A DNA stretch of 64,000 bases, from contig JBFWOF010000008.1 of NCBI GenBank assembly GCA_050250665.1, positions 68,882 to 132,881 on the forward strand, given 5' to 3'. The notes beneath the pieces are model-generated. The model did no database searches and had not been told where the DNA came from. It saw nothing but the letters and a program-made list of their open reading frames with translations. A program made the translations under genes and the position numbers. This document shows positions 20,772 through 28,205 of the stretch, piece by piece. Source of the DNA: JADKFD01 sp050250665 (GTDB lineage Bacteria > Pseudomonadota > Gammaproteobacteria > Xanthomonadales > SZUA-5). How positions within the stretch are numbered: position 1 is the stretch's first letter; each line of letters starts with the position of its first letter.

Positions 20772-21818
20772 ATGACCATTGATACGGATGTCGTCATCGT
20801 CGGAGCGGGGCCGGTAGGCCTGTTCCAGGTATTCGAACTCGGCCTGCTCGGCATCAAGGCCCATGTCATTGACGCGCTGCCGGTTGCCGGCGGCCAGTGC
20901 ATCGAGCTGTACCCGGACAAGCCGATCTACGACATTCCGGCGGTGCCGGTGTGCACCGGCAAGGAACTCACCGACAACCTGATGCAGCAGATTGCGCCCT
21001 TCCATCCCGAGTTCCATCTGGATCAGGAAGTGGCCGAAGTGCGCAAACTCGACGACAGCCAGTTCGAAGTGATCACCAGCAAGGGTACCCGCTTCGTCAC
21101 CAAGGCGGTGATCGTGGCCGCGGGATTGGGCGCATTTCAGCCACGCAAGGTGCCGGTCGCCGGCGCCGAGGTCTTCGAGGGCCGCCAGATCCACTATTCG
21201 GTGAAGAATCCGGAACAGTTCCGCGGCAAGGATCTGGTGATCCTCGGCGGTGGCGACTCGGCGCTGGACTGGGTGCTGGCGCTGCAGCCCATCGCCCACA
21301 GCGTGCTGCTGATCCATCGCTCCAATGAATTCCGCGCGGCACCGGCCTCGGTCGCCAGGATGCGCACGCTTTGCGACGAGCACCAGATGCAGCTGATGAT
21401 CGGCAACGTCACCGGCATCAAGACCGACGGCGATAGCCTCAAGGCGATCAGCGTGATCGGTGCCGATGCCGTCACCCGGGTGGTCGAGTTCGAGCATCTG
21501 CTGGCTTTCTACGGCCTCTCGCCCAAGCTTGGGCCGATTGCCACCTGGGGTCTGGGCATCGACAAGAACCAGATCCAGGTGGATACCGAGCGCTTCGAGA
21601 CCAATGTGCCGGGCATCTACGCAGTTGGCGACATCAACACCTATCCGGGCAAGAAGAAGCTGATCCTGTGCGGCTTCCACGAGGCGGCGCTGGCGGCATT
21701 TGCCATCAAGGCGCGCATGAATCCGGGTGCCAAGGTGCATTTGCAGTACACGACCACGAGTCCGATCATGCATCAGCGTCTGGGCGTCAATCCGGCGGTC
21801 GAACTGAGCGCCATCTAG
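20772..21818 (+). CDS. Ferredoxin--NADP reductase type 2 (thioredoxin-reductase-like)
   Basis: 348 residues. FAD motif VVIVGAGPVGLFQVFELG at the N-terminus, then GGQCIELYPDKPIYDIPAVP (the type 2 FNR hallmark), NADP motif LVILGGGDSALDW and the C-terminal FAD motif GIYAVGDINTYPGKKKLI. The CxxC redox pair of true thioredoxin reductases is absent, which separates it as a YumC-type ferredoxin reductase. It passes electrons between NADPH and ferredoxin or flavodoxin in the cytoplasm. The ATG at 20772 follows AAAGGAATG, a good ribosome-binding site. The small GNAT gene follows after 18 bp. Confidence 0.93.
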   Translation: MTIDTDVVIVGAGPVGLFQVFELGLLGIKAHVIDALPVAGGQCIELYPDKPIYDIPAVPVCTGKELTDNLMQQIAPFHPEFHLDQEVAEVRKLDDSQFEVITSKGTRFVTKAVIVAAGLGAFQPRKVPVAGAEVFEGRQIHYSVKNPEQFRGKDLVILGGGDSALDWVLALQPIAHSVLLIHRSNEFRAAPASVARMRTLCDEHQMQLMIGNVTGIKTDGDSLKAISVIGADAVTRVVEFEHLLAFYGLSPKLGPIATWGLGIDKNQIQVDTERFETNVPGIYAVGDINTYPGKKKLILCGFHEAALAAFAIKARMNPGAKVHLQYTTTSPIMHQRLGVNPAVELSAI

Positions 21819-21836
21819 GTCACAGGAACGGCAAAC

Positions 21837-22112
21837 ATGACCGAGCACGGGCACGAAGTTCTGCACCAGCCGCAGCGGCAGCGTTTCGTGATCGTCGCCG
21901 ACGGCGCCGAGGCGTTTGTCGAGTACCGCATGCTGGCGCCCGAGGTCATCGATTTCGTCCACACCTACACCCCGGCCCAGCTGCGCGGACAGGGGCTGGC
22001 CGGCAAGCTCGTCGAAGCCGCCGTGGGCTACGCAAGGCAGCAGGGCTGGCGCGTGATCGGCAGCTGCAGCTATGTCGCGGCCTGGCTGGAGAAGCATCCG
22101 GCGGGGAGCTAG
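21837..22112 (+). CDS. Small GNAT-like N-acetyltransferase (YjdJ/GTL3B type)
   Basis: 91 residues, the usual length for the N-acetyltransferase-like YjdJ group. It has FVEYRMLAPEVIDFVHTYTP, the acetyl-CoA loop LRGQGLAGKLVEAA and the strand GWRVIGSCSYVAAWLEKHP. The Cys-Ser before the last strand is typical. The substrate is unknown. It probably shares a transcript with the ferredoxin reductase 18 bp upstream. The TAG stop lies inside the CTAG at the left end of the 253-bp MITE-like element. Removing the element restores the same stop, so the insertion did not change the protein. Confidence 0.88.
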   Translation: MTEHGHEVLHQPQRQRFVIVADGAEAFVEYRMLAPEVIDFVHTYTPAQLRGQGLAGKLVEAAVGYARQQGWRVIGSCSYVAAWLEKHPAGS

Positions 22113-22361
22113 CCCGCATTTCTCACACCTGTTGCGGAAGCTCGCGCAGGGCTTTGCGACTAGCGCAAGGCGCGACGACGAGGAATGGTCATTCCATTGC
22201 GAGGAGGAGCAACGCCGCGATAGTCGCAAAGAACGCGCGAGGGCCGCAAAGCGGGCAGATGCAAGCGGTACGCTCTACAGTTGCTGGGTGGCCACCGATT
22301 CGCCTTGCGCTGCAACGGAATCGCGGCATCTGCACGCGCAGGTGTGAGAAATGCGGGCTAG
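22109..22361. mobile_element. MITE-like element, 253 bp, perfect 23-bp inverted ends
   Basis: The ends at 22109-22131 and 22339-22361 are perfect reverse complements (CTAGCCCGCATTTCTCACAC and three more bases). The palindromic CTAG at each outer end can be read as a 4-bp target duplication flanking 19-bp inverted ends. The 207-bp interior has no gene. Size, ends and lack of coding make it a non-autonomous transposon remnant. It probably needs a transposase elsewhere in the genome; the IS family is not clear to me. Confidence 0.75.
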
Positions 22362-22415
22362 GCACGCCGCGCCGACGGAGCGTGCGGTTTTCCGTTGATG
22401 AACTGGGTCATGTAG

Positions 22416-22652
22416 CAGGGGCAGGGGGCGGGGGGCACGGGCCCAACCTCGGCGCACGATGAGAAACTGCGTCGTGCATGGGCACTGGCGCCCTGTTCCT
22501 GGTTTGAGCGCTCGCATGCACGTCGAAGACGGCTCAGACCCAAGCGTAAGAAAGTCGTGATCGAACCCGAAACGGGCTACAGTCCGCCAGATTCACCGCA
22601 CCGTCTGTTGCTAGTGCTTGGCTGGCCCCCCTGCCCCCTGCCCCTTTCCCCG
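22416..22652. repeat. Inverted pair of G-rich / C-rich tracts
   Basis: A G-rich tract at 22416-22441 (GGGGCAGGGGGCGGGGGGCAC) faces a C-rich tract at 22624-22652 whose complement reads GGGGAAAGGGGCAGGGGGCAG. About 180 bp of unassigned sequence lies between. Same family as 23455-23616. The rest of 22362-22721 shows no gene. Confidence 0.6.
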
Positions 22653-22721
22653 GCTTGTCAAAGCCGCAGACCCCAAAACTTGCCGCAATCGATACGATGC
22701 GGCCAGTCGCAGACCCACCGC

Positions 22722-23018
22722 CTAAGGCCGCTGATCGCGCCTGATCACCACGTATTCGGCGTCGATGATGGTTTCGCCGCTGCGCGGCCGCGAGGCTGGC
22801 GCGGTAGGCCTGGCAACGCTCGGGATGATCGGCTTGCCCCAGCGCAGGCGCGCCCAGGCGATCAGTCCGCCGACGGCGGCAATGCCCAGCAAGGCCGCAC
22901 CGACAAAGAATCCGAACACCAGCACAGCGCCGACCATGGCCAGCCCCACCAGCCAGATGAGGGCAGCGACCAGACGCTGGGTCCAGGGTACGGAACCGCC
23001 GAGCAGTGGTTGATTCAA
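22722..23018 (-). CDS. Small membrane protein, two helices, function unknown
   Basis: 98 residues from a TTG at 23018, which has GGAG 6-7 nt upstream and gives NQPLLGGSVPW at the start. Two membrane helices follow (RLVAALIWLVGLAMVGAVLV and FFVGAALLGIAAVGGLIAWA). A cytoplasmic tail ends in a short motif, TIIDAEYVVIRRD, that resembles the IxGEYRVV tails of small Lysobacterales membrane proteins. The frame is open further upstream, but that part overlaps the divergent Rieske gene and has no good start. I do not know a function. Confidence 0.65.
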   Translation of the reverse strand: MNQPLLGGSVPWTQRLVAALIWLVGLAMVGAVLVFGFFVGAALLGIAAVGGLIAWARLRWGKPIIPSVARPTAPASRPRSGETIIDAEYVVIRRDQRP

Positions 23019-23082
23019 GATCGACTCCAGGGTGTCGGATATGGATAGTGTGCAGGACCAAGCTTTAAGCGGGAGTGAAGCG

Positions 23083-23424
23083 GTGAGCGAGAGACTGTGT
23101 GCCCTGTCAGATCTGGCCGACGGCAGCGCCATCGAGTGTGCCGATCCGCGTGAGCCTGAAGGTGCCACGCTGGTGCTGCTGCGCAGTGGTGGCCAGGTGC
23201 ACGCCTATCTGAACGTCTGTCCGCACGCCGGCCGACCGCTGAACTGGGCGCCGGGACGCTTTCTCTATGCCCACGGCCAGCTGGTCTGCGCCGCCCATGG
23301 CGCCGCCTTCCGCCCCGAAGACGGCCATTGCATCGGCGGCCCTTGCCGCGGCGAGTCACTGCGGCGCGTGGCGATCACGATCGAGGGCGAGGATGTCCAC
23401 CTGGCGGAGATCGCGGATTCGTGA
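23083..23424 (+). CDS. Rieske [2Fe-2S] domain protein
   Basis: 113 residues from a GTG at 23083. The cluster ligands are in NVCPHAGRPL and LVCAAHGAAF, giving C-x-H and C-x-x-H, followed by GHCIGGPCRGESL. This is a single-domain Rieske ferredoxin like those linked to oxygenases or nitrite-reductase small subunits. It has no membrane anchor, so it is likely a cytoplasmic electron carrier. GGGAG lies 7 nt before 23083. A GTG at 23032 or ATG at 23041 would add 14-17 residues but lacks a comparable ribosome-binding site. Partner enzyme not evident. Confidence 0.85.
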   Translation: MSERLCALSDLADGSAIECADPREPEGATLVLLRSGGQVHAYLNVCPHAGRPLNWAPGRFLYAHGQLVCAAHGAAFRPEDGHCIGGPCRGESLRRVAITIEGEDVHLAEIADS

Positions 23425-23454
23425 TGCGCGGGTAGGTGCGTTGAATCGGGGGCG

Positions 23455-23616
23455 AGGGGCAGGGGGCACGGGACCGGGCTTTGAGTCCCGATCCGTGCAT
23501 GAGGCGCGTCATGGCTATTGGCCTGATGCGGCGAAACCCAACCGCAGGGCCGTCGATGTCCAGAATCGACGCACGCGAGATCGCGCTGCGAGGCCGGTCC
23601 CCTGCCCCCTGCCCCT
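23455..23616. repeat. Element bounded by 23-bp G-rich inverted arms
   Basis: Arms at 23455-23477 and 23594-23616 are reverse complements with one mismatch. Each arm carries G-runs (AGGGGCAGGGGGCACGGG) able to form a G-quadruplex or a very stable hairpin. It sits between the 3' ends of the convergent Rieske and SLC13 genes. Confidence 0.7.
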
Positions 23617-23685
23617 ATTTGCTAGTGACTTGAATCCAGGAGTTAGGCCGCGATCGGCGACTCTGGTCACCCACCAGTGAGCCCC

Positions 23686-25524
23686 CTAAAACCACCACGT
23701 CACCATCAGCACCGAAACAACCGCGAACAGCAGTGTCAGCGGCAGGCCGATACGCAGGAACTCACCGGCGCGATAGCCGCCCGGTCCGCTGATCAGCGAA
23801 TTGACCGGGTTGCTGGCGGTCAGGAAGTTGTTGGACGCACCCAGCGCTGCGATCAGGGCGAATTCCAGTGGGCTGGCATTGGCCGCCAACGCCAGGTTGA
23901 TCGCCATCGGCACCATCAGCACCGCCGCGCCCACCTGCGAGATCGCCATGGCCGCCATCGCGGTCAGGATGGCCACGGCGAACTGCAGCAGCCAGATCGG
24001 CCAGCCGCCGAGGTAAACGAAGGCTTCCTGGGAGATCCAGGCCGCGGTGCCGGTGCTGTCGACCGCATTGCCGAGTGGAATCAGGCAGGCCAGCACGAAG
24101 ATCGACTTCCAGCTGATCGCCTTGTAGGCCTCGTCCATGCTGATCACGCCGGTCAGCAGCATGCCCACCGCGCCGCCGAGCAAGGCCACCGGCAGCGGGA
24201 AATGACCGGCCAGCGCCAGCGTGAAGCCGAGCGCGAAGAAACTCACGGCGAACCACAGTTTCTGCGGTCGCTGCTCGTCCTGGGGATAGTCGGTGACGAC
24301 GACGAAATCTTTTTCGTGCGCATGTTCGGCCAGTTCGGGCCAGCCGCCGTGGAACACCAGACAGTCACCCGGACGCACTTCGATGCGGCGGATATCCTCG
24401 CGGTAGACCTCCTCGCCGCGGGTCAGGGCCAGCGGACTGATGCCGTAGCGCTTGCGCAGGCGCAGTTCACCCACGGTCTTGCCGACAAAACGCGAGCCGG
24501 GCGGAATCACCGCCTCGGAAATGCCGGAACGGGCCGGATTGAAAGCCTCCTCCAGCTGCCGCAGGCTGGGCGCCAGCGACAGTCCGTGTTCGGCGGCGAA
24601 TCGTTCCACCGTTTCCGGCGGCCCGAGCGCACCGATCACCGTGCTCTGCGACAGCAACTGATCGCCGGCTGGCGCCACACGCACCCCCTGGTTGTCCTTG
24701 ATCGCCAGTATCAGCGGCGCGCCCGAGAGCGTCTCCGCCTCCTGGATGCTCTGGCCGATCAGGGCGCTACCGGCCTCGACCGTCAGCTCATAGACCTCAC
24801 CGCGGATGCCGTAGACCTGTTCGAAGTAGCTTTCGGTGGTACCGGGCGTGACCGGCAGGCGGTCGTCCTGGGAGGTCAGCAAACGGCTGCCGAAGAAGCG
24901 GAAATAGGCGATCCCCGACAGAAACAGCGCCAGTCCTACCGGCAATACCGCAAACAGGGGCAGCGCGCGCAGCGATTCCGCGCCCGAGGGAAGGTTGCGG
25001 TTGGCCGCCAGCAGCAGATCGTTGAGCAGGATCATCGGCGAGCTGCCGACCATGCTCATGCTGCCACCGAGCACCACGCAGAAGCCCATGGGCATCAACA
25101 GATGCGATAGCGGATAGCCGGTGCGCGCGGCGATACGGCTGGCGACCGGCAAGAACAGCGCGACCACGGCCGGATTCTGCATGAAGGCGCTGGTGCTGCC
25201 CGCGACCAGCGACAGCGCCACCACCAGGTGTTTTTCGTTGCCGCGCGACAGTTTCAGCACCAGGCTGGCGGCATGGCCCATGACCCCGGTGCGATCAAGC
25301 CCGGCGCCCAGCACCATGACCGCCAGGATCGACATCACGGCATTGGAGGCAAAACCGTCGAAAAGCCGTTCAACCGGTACCAGCTGGGTCAGGCCCAGCA
25401 CCACCAGGATCACCAGGCCGGCCACATCCGCCGACACCCACTCACGGACGAAGAGCACCACCGTCAGGCACAGAATGCCCAGGACCAGGGCCATATCGAA
25501 GGAAAGTGTCAGCGCACCATCCAT
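23686..25524 (-). CDS. SLC13/DASS-type permease with two RCK_C (TrkA_C) domains
   Basis: 612 residues. Membrane helices fill the N-terminal third (about 8-200) and the C-terminal third (about 420-612). Between them lie two soluble RCK_C-like domains: GEVYELTVEAGSALIGQSIQ and SEAVIPPGSRFVGKTVGELR. The membrane parts carry the family's helix-loop motifs AFMQNPAVVALFLPV and ASNNFLTASNPVNSLISG (N-P-x-N-x-L). Members of this CitT/YfbS group move sulfate or di- and tricarboxylates with sodium, and the RCK_C domains may sense ligands. The substrate cannot be told from sequence. A later ATG at 25491 is possible. The gene is monocistronic. Confidence 0.85.
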   Translation of the reverse strand: MDGALTLSFDMALVLGILCLTVVLFVREWVSADVAGLVILVVLGLTQLVPVERLFDGFASNAVMSILAVMVLGAGLDRTGVMGHAASLVLKLSRGNEKHLVVALSLVAGSTSAFMQNPAVVALFLPVASRIAARTGYPLSHLLMPMGFCVVLGGSMSMVGSSPMILLNDLLLAANRNLPSGAESLRALPLFAVLPVGLALFLSGIAYFRFFGSRLLTSQDDRLPVTPGTTESYFEQVYGIRGEVYELTVEAGSALIGQSIQEAETLSGAPLILAIKDNQGVRVAPAGDQLLSQSTVIGALGPPETVERFAAEHGLSLAPSLRQLEEAFNPARSGISEAVIPPGSRFVGKTVGELRLRKRYGISPLALTRGEEVYREDIRRIEVRPGDCLVFHGGWPELAEHAHEKDFVVVTDYPQDEQRPQKLWFAVSFFALGFTLALAGHFPLPVALLGGAVGMLLTGVISMDEAYKAISWKSIFVLACLIPLGNAVDSTGTAAWISQEAFVYLGGWPIWLLQFAVAILTAMAAMAISQVGAAVLMVPMAINLALAANASPLEFALIAALGASNNFLTASNPVNSLISGPGGYRAGEFLRIGLPLTLLFAVVSVLMVTWWF

Positions 25525-25774
25525 CTCTGCTCGGAAATCTCCTCGTCGACGGGGAAGCCGATTCCCGATATTAAGATGTTGTTAAACGCAAAAGTACCCC
25601 AAAGGCACAAGAGGTTGCGCTTTGTTCAGGGCAATGGCGGGGCATGTGGGTGACCATGGCTCCCCGAGGAGCGACATGGTCTTCCATGAACCGCTATCGC
25701 AAGTCATTGATCCGTCATTGCGAGCCACCTGTATCGGCCCGACACTGCGCACGGCCCATGAGCCACAAGCTGCG

Positions 25775-25850
25775 TGTAGGAGCGACCTCGCGTCGCGACC
25801 GCCAAGCCGCAGGTCCGCCACGATGGTCGCGCCACAAGGGCGCTCCTACA
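25775..25850. repeat. TGTAGGAGCGACC dispersed hairpin repeat
   Basis: TGTAGGAGCG (25775) and CGCTCCTACA (25841-25850) bound a 76-bp element with internal TCGCGTCGCGACC. The same repeat appears at 60488-60512, 63606-63630, 63768-63795 and at the right edge of the window. It is a REP-type palindrome common in Lysobacterales and pseudomonads. Confidence 0.8.
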
Positions 25851-25914
25851 AGTGGACGAAGCCGTTGCTGCGCTCACGGGGACCGCAAATCACTAGCTTA
25901 CGACATGGATTCAT

Positions 25915-25991
25915 GGAGAGCGCAGCGAAGCTATCCAGGGCCGTGCGGCGATACCCTGGATTGCTTCGTCGCTGCGCTCCTCGCAATGACG
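25915..25991. repeat. CGTCATTGCGAGG-family hairpin element
   Basis: Arms GAGCGCAGCGAAGCTATCCA and the right arm CTGGATTGCTTCGTCGCTGC (then GCTCCTCGCAATGACG) are complementary. It is flanked by the usual family neighbours, CATGGATTCATGGAGAG on the left and CTTGCGATATGAGTTCATCG on the right. A further part-copy follows at 26021-26050 and a half-copy lies at 25716-25745. The rest of the 25525-26197 gap has no gene that I can support. Confidence 0.75.
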
Positions 25992-26091
25992 CATCAACAA
26001 CTTGCGATATGAGTTCATCGAGAGGAGTGTCGCAACGAAGCTATCCAGCGCGCCCGCAGCCTGCGGACCCGATGATCGCCAAGACCGCATG

Positions 26092-26180
26092 TTCACGCGG
26101 AGGCGCGGAGGCCGCGGAGAAAGGCCAAACACCAACAGCACAGATTGCTCTTCTCCGCGTTCTCCGCGCCTCCGCGTGAA
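26092..26180. repeat. Inverted repeat of GCGGAG-type short periods
   Basis: Arms at 26092-26121 and 26151-26180 are reverse complements at 28 of 30 positions. Each arm is itself quasi-periodic (CACGCGGAGGCGCGGAGG), repeating GCGGAG every 7-9 bases. It ends 18 bp before the stop of trmB, so on the minus strand it may serve as the trmB terminator hairpin. The same design, with another core, occurs at 63676-63908. Confidence 0.8.
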
Positions 26181-26197
26181 CTCCTGCCGAAGATCAG

Positions 26198-26905
26198 CTA
26201 AAGCCGTTCGTAGACCATGTCCCAGACGCCATGACCGAGCTTGCGGCCGCGGCGCTCGAAATGGGTTTCGATGCGGCCTTCGGGCTTGGGCACGTAGCCG
26301 GCTTCGCCGCCGGTATTGCGGAACTGCGGATGCACGTCGAGCACTTCGCGCATCCACAGCGCATAGGGCTCCCAGTCGGTGGCCAGGTGAAAGCGGCCAC
26401 CGGGCGCCAGGCGGCTGGCTACCAGATCGCAGAAGGGCGTCTGCACGATGCGACGCTTGTGGTGGCGCTTCTTGTGCCAGGGATCGGGGAAATACAGACG
26501 CACTTCGTCCAGACTGCCGGGCGCTATCCCCTCGCGCAGCACCTCGACGGCATCGGCCGAAATCACGCGGACATTGTCCAGATTCTCCGCCGCCAGCTGT
26601 CGCAGCAAACGCCCCACGCCGGGTCGATGGACTTCGATGCCCAGATAATTGCGGCCCGGATCGGCAGCCGCGGCAGCGCCCAGGGCCTCGCCATTGCCGA
26701 AGCCGATTTCCACGACCACCGGCTGCTCGGCGCTGAACCAGCTGGCAGGATGCGCCATGGATCTGGGCCAATCCAGGCCAAAGCGCGGCCAGTCCCGTTC
26801 CAGCGCCTCGCGCTGGGCCTCGGTGGTGCGACCCTGACGCAGCACGAAGCTGCGGATTTCGCGGTGTACAGGCTTCCCGTCCGTGGGCGTGCGCTCCTCG
26901 GTCAT
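26198..26905 (-). CDS. trmB: tRNA (guanine-N7-)-methyltransferase
   Basis: 235 residues. The SAM motif is VVVEIGFGNGEAL. The family hallmark LYFPDPWHKKRHHKRRIVQ spans the catalytic region, and FHLATDWEPYALWM and THFERRGRKLGHGVWDM complete the TrmB signature. It methylates G46 of tRNA variable loops. The start overlaps the thiG stop by 4 bp, the thiG-trmB order also seen in other gammaproteobacteria. The GTRDRTT-like N-terminus (RSFVLRQGRTT) is typical for the family. Confidence 0.96.
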   Translation of the reverse strand: MTEERTPTDGKPVHREIRSFVLRQGRTTEAQREALERDWPRFGLDWPRSMAHPASWFSAEQPVVVEIGFGNGEALGAAAAADPGRNYLGIEVHRPGVGRLLRQLAAENLDNVRVISADAVEVLREGIAPGSLDEVRLYFPDPWHKKRHHKRRIVQTPFCDLVASRLAPGGRFHLATDWEPYALWMREVLDVHPQFRNTGGEAGYVPKPEGRIETHFERRGRKLGHGVWDMVYERL

Positions 26906-27708
26906 TCGATGAGCCCTGAGGTCGGCGAGGAGGCATTGGCGAAGCGCTTGCGCGGGATACGGCCGGCCAGAAAGGCCTCGCGACCGGCTTCGATGGCCTT
27001 GCGCATGGCCGAGGCCATCAGCACCGGATTCCGGGCCCCGGCGATGGCGGTATTCATCAGCACGCCATCGCAGCCCAGTTCCATCGCAACCGCGGCATCC
27101 GAGGCCGTGCCCACGCCGGCATCCACCAGGATCGGCACGGTCTTCTCCTCGACGATGGTGAGGATGTTGTAGGGGTTGCGGATGCCCAGACCCGAGCCGA
27201 TCGGCGCCGCCAGCGGCATCACCGCCACGCAGCCGCGCTTGGCCAGTTCCCGCGCCACCACCGGATCGTCATTGGTGTAGACCATGACCTGGAAGCCTTC
27301 GCGCACCAGGATATCGGTGGCCTTCAGGGTCTCGACCACATCCGGGAACAGGGTCTTGATGTCGGCCAGCACCTCGAGCTTGACCAGCGGCGCGCCGTCG
27401 AGCAGCTCACGCGCCAGTCTGCAGGTGCGCACCGCTTCGTCGGCGCTGAAGCAGCCGGCGGTGTTGGGCAGGATGGTGTAGCGATCCGGCGGCAGCACCT
27501 CGAGCAGATTCGGCTGATTCTTGTCCTGGCCGATATTGGTGCGGCGGATCGCCACCGTCACGATCTCGGCGCCAGCGGCCTCGGTGGCCAGCCGGGTTTC
27601 TTCCAGATCCTTGAACTTGCCGGTACCGGTCAACAGCCGGGATCGGTACAGTTTGCCGGCGATCTCCAGCAGGTCATGGTCATTGCTATGGCTCACGATT
27701 TCGCCCAT
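26902..27708 (-). CDS. thiG: Thiazole synthase
   Basis: 268 residues, full length. The Schiff-base lysine lies in PLVKLEVLAD (about residue 110). TILPNTAGCFSADEAVRTCR, VMPLAAPIGSGLGIRNP and VPILVDAGVGTASDAA are the TIM-barrel phosphate and substrate loops. ThiG joins deoxyxylulose phosphate, dehydroglycine and ThiS-thiocarboxylate into the thiazole phosphate of thiamine. The sulfur carrier gene thiS, usually next to thiG, is not in the 497 bp upstream, which are repeats. trmB follows with a 4-bp overlap. Confidence 0.96.
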   Translation of the reverse strand: MGEIVSHSNDHDLLEIAGKLYRSRLLTGTGKFKDLEETRLATEAAGAEIVTVAIRRTNIGQDKNQPNLLEVLPPDRYTILPNTAGCFSADEAVRTCRLARELLDGAPLVKLEVLADIKTLFPDVVETLKATDILVREGFQVMVYTNDDPVVARELAKRGCVAVMPLAAPIGSGLGIRNPYNILTIVEEKTVPILVDAGVGTASDAAVAMELGCDGVLMNTAIAGARNPVLMASAMRKAIEAGREAFLAGRIPRKRFANASSPTSGLIE

Positions 27709-27761
27709 TGGTGACTAGAGGGGCGAGATTACGCGAGCGGCATCGCGGAGGCCACGGGCGT

Positions 27762-27828
27762 GGTCGGTTGTCGGTTGCTGGTTGCTGGTTGTCGGTTGTC
27801 GGTTGCGGGACTCGGGACTCGGGACTCG
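27762..27828. repeat. Compound heptanucleotide repeat (GGTTGTC / GGTTGCT / GGGACTC)
   Basis: Successive units GGTTGTC, GGTTGCT, GGTTGCT, GGTTGTC, GGTTGTC run into GGGACTC units (three). It joins the two heptamer types seen separately at 16096 and 51838, showing that they belong to one family. Position: 54 bp upstream of thiG. Confidence 0.85.
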
Positions 27829-27852
27829 ACAAATCCGTATTCGCACTCAGGG

Positions 27853-27950
27853 CGTCATTGCGAGGAGCAGAGCGACGAAGCAATCCAGCGCCCTGCGACT
27901 GCGCTCCTGGATTGCTTCGCTGCGCTCTCCATGGACCCATGTCGTAAGTC
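27853..27950. repeat. CGTCATTGCGAGG-family hairpin element
   Basis: CGTCATTGCGAGGAGCAGAG and GACGAAGCAATCCAG form the left arm, CTGGATTGCTTCGCTGCGCTC the right arm, followed by the family flank CCATGGACCCATGTCGTAAG. The terminal CGCAATGACG is missing on the right, so this copy is incomplete. Confidence 0.75.
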
Positions 27951-27967
27951 AGGCACGGCCCGGCTCT

Positions 27968-28051
27968 TGTAGCCCGAAGTGCGCGCAGCGCTCTCCGGGC
28001 GGTGACGCGAAAGAGCCCCGGTGAGCCGCTGCGCGGCACACCAGGCTACGC
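27968..28051. repeat. GTAGCCCGAAGTGCGCGCAGC hairpin repeat
   Basis: A GTAGCC...GGCTAC element with the core GCGCTCTCCGGGCGGTGACG and GAGCCGCTGCGCGGC. It is closely similar to 37909-37989 and related to 16232-16320. Confidence 0.7.
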
Positions 28052-28140
28052 GCAGCAGGCGAGTTCATGGCCCTTGAGCGGTTTCGGGCCGAAACAGGCC
28101 GCTCAAATTGACGCCTTGGAAATTCTCGCTTCGCCTCGCC

Positions 28141-28182
28141 CCACAAACGCAAACCGCCGGACGCTTGCGCGCCCGGCGGTCT
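28141..28182 (-). terminator. Probable rho-independent terminator of the M13 peptidase gene
   Basis: Read on the minus strand, ACCGCCGG and CCGGCGGT form an 8-bp stem around a GC-rich loop, followed by TTTGCGTTTGT. It begins about 25 bp after the M13 peptidase stop codon. The T-tract is broken, so efficiency is uncertain. Confidence 0.6.
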
Positions 28183-28205
28183 GATTTGCAGCCAGCTCGG
28201 AGCGA

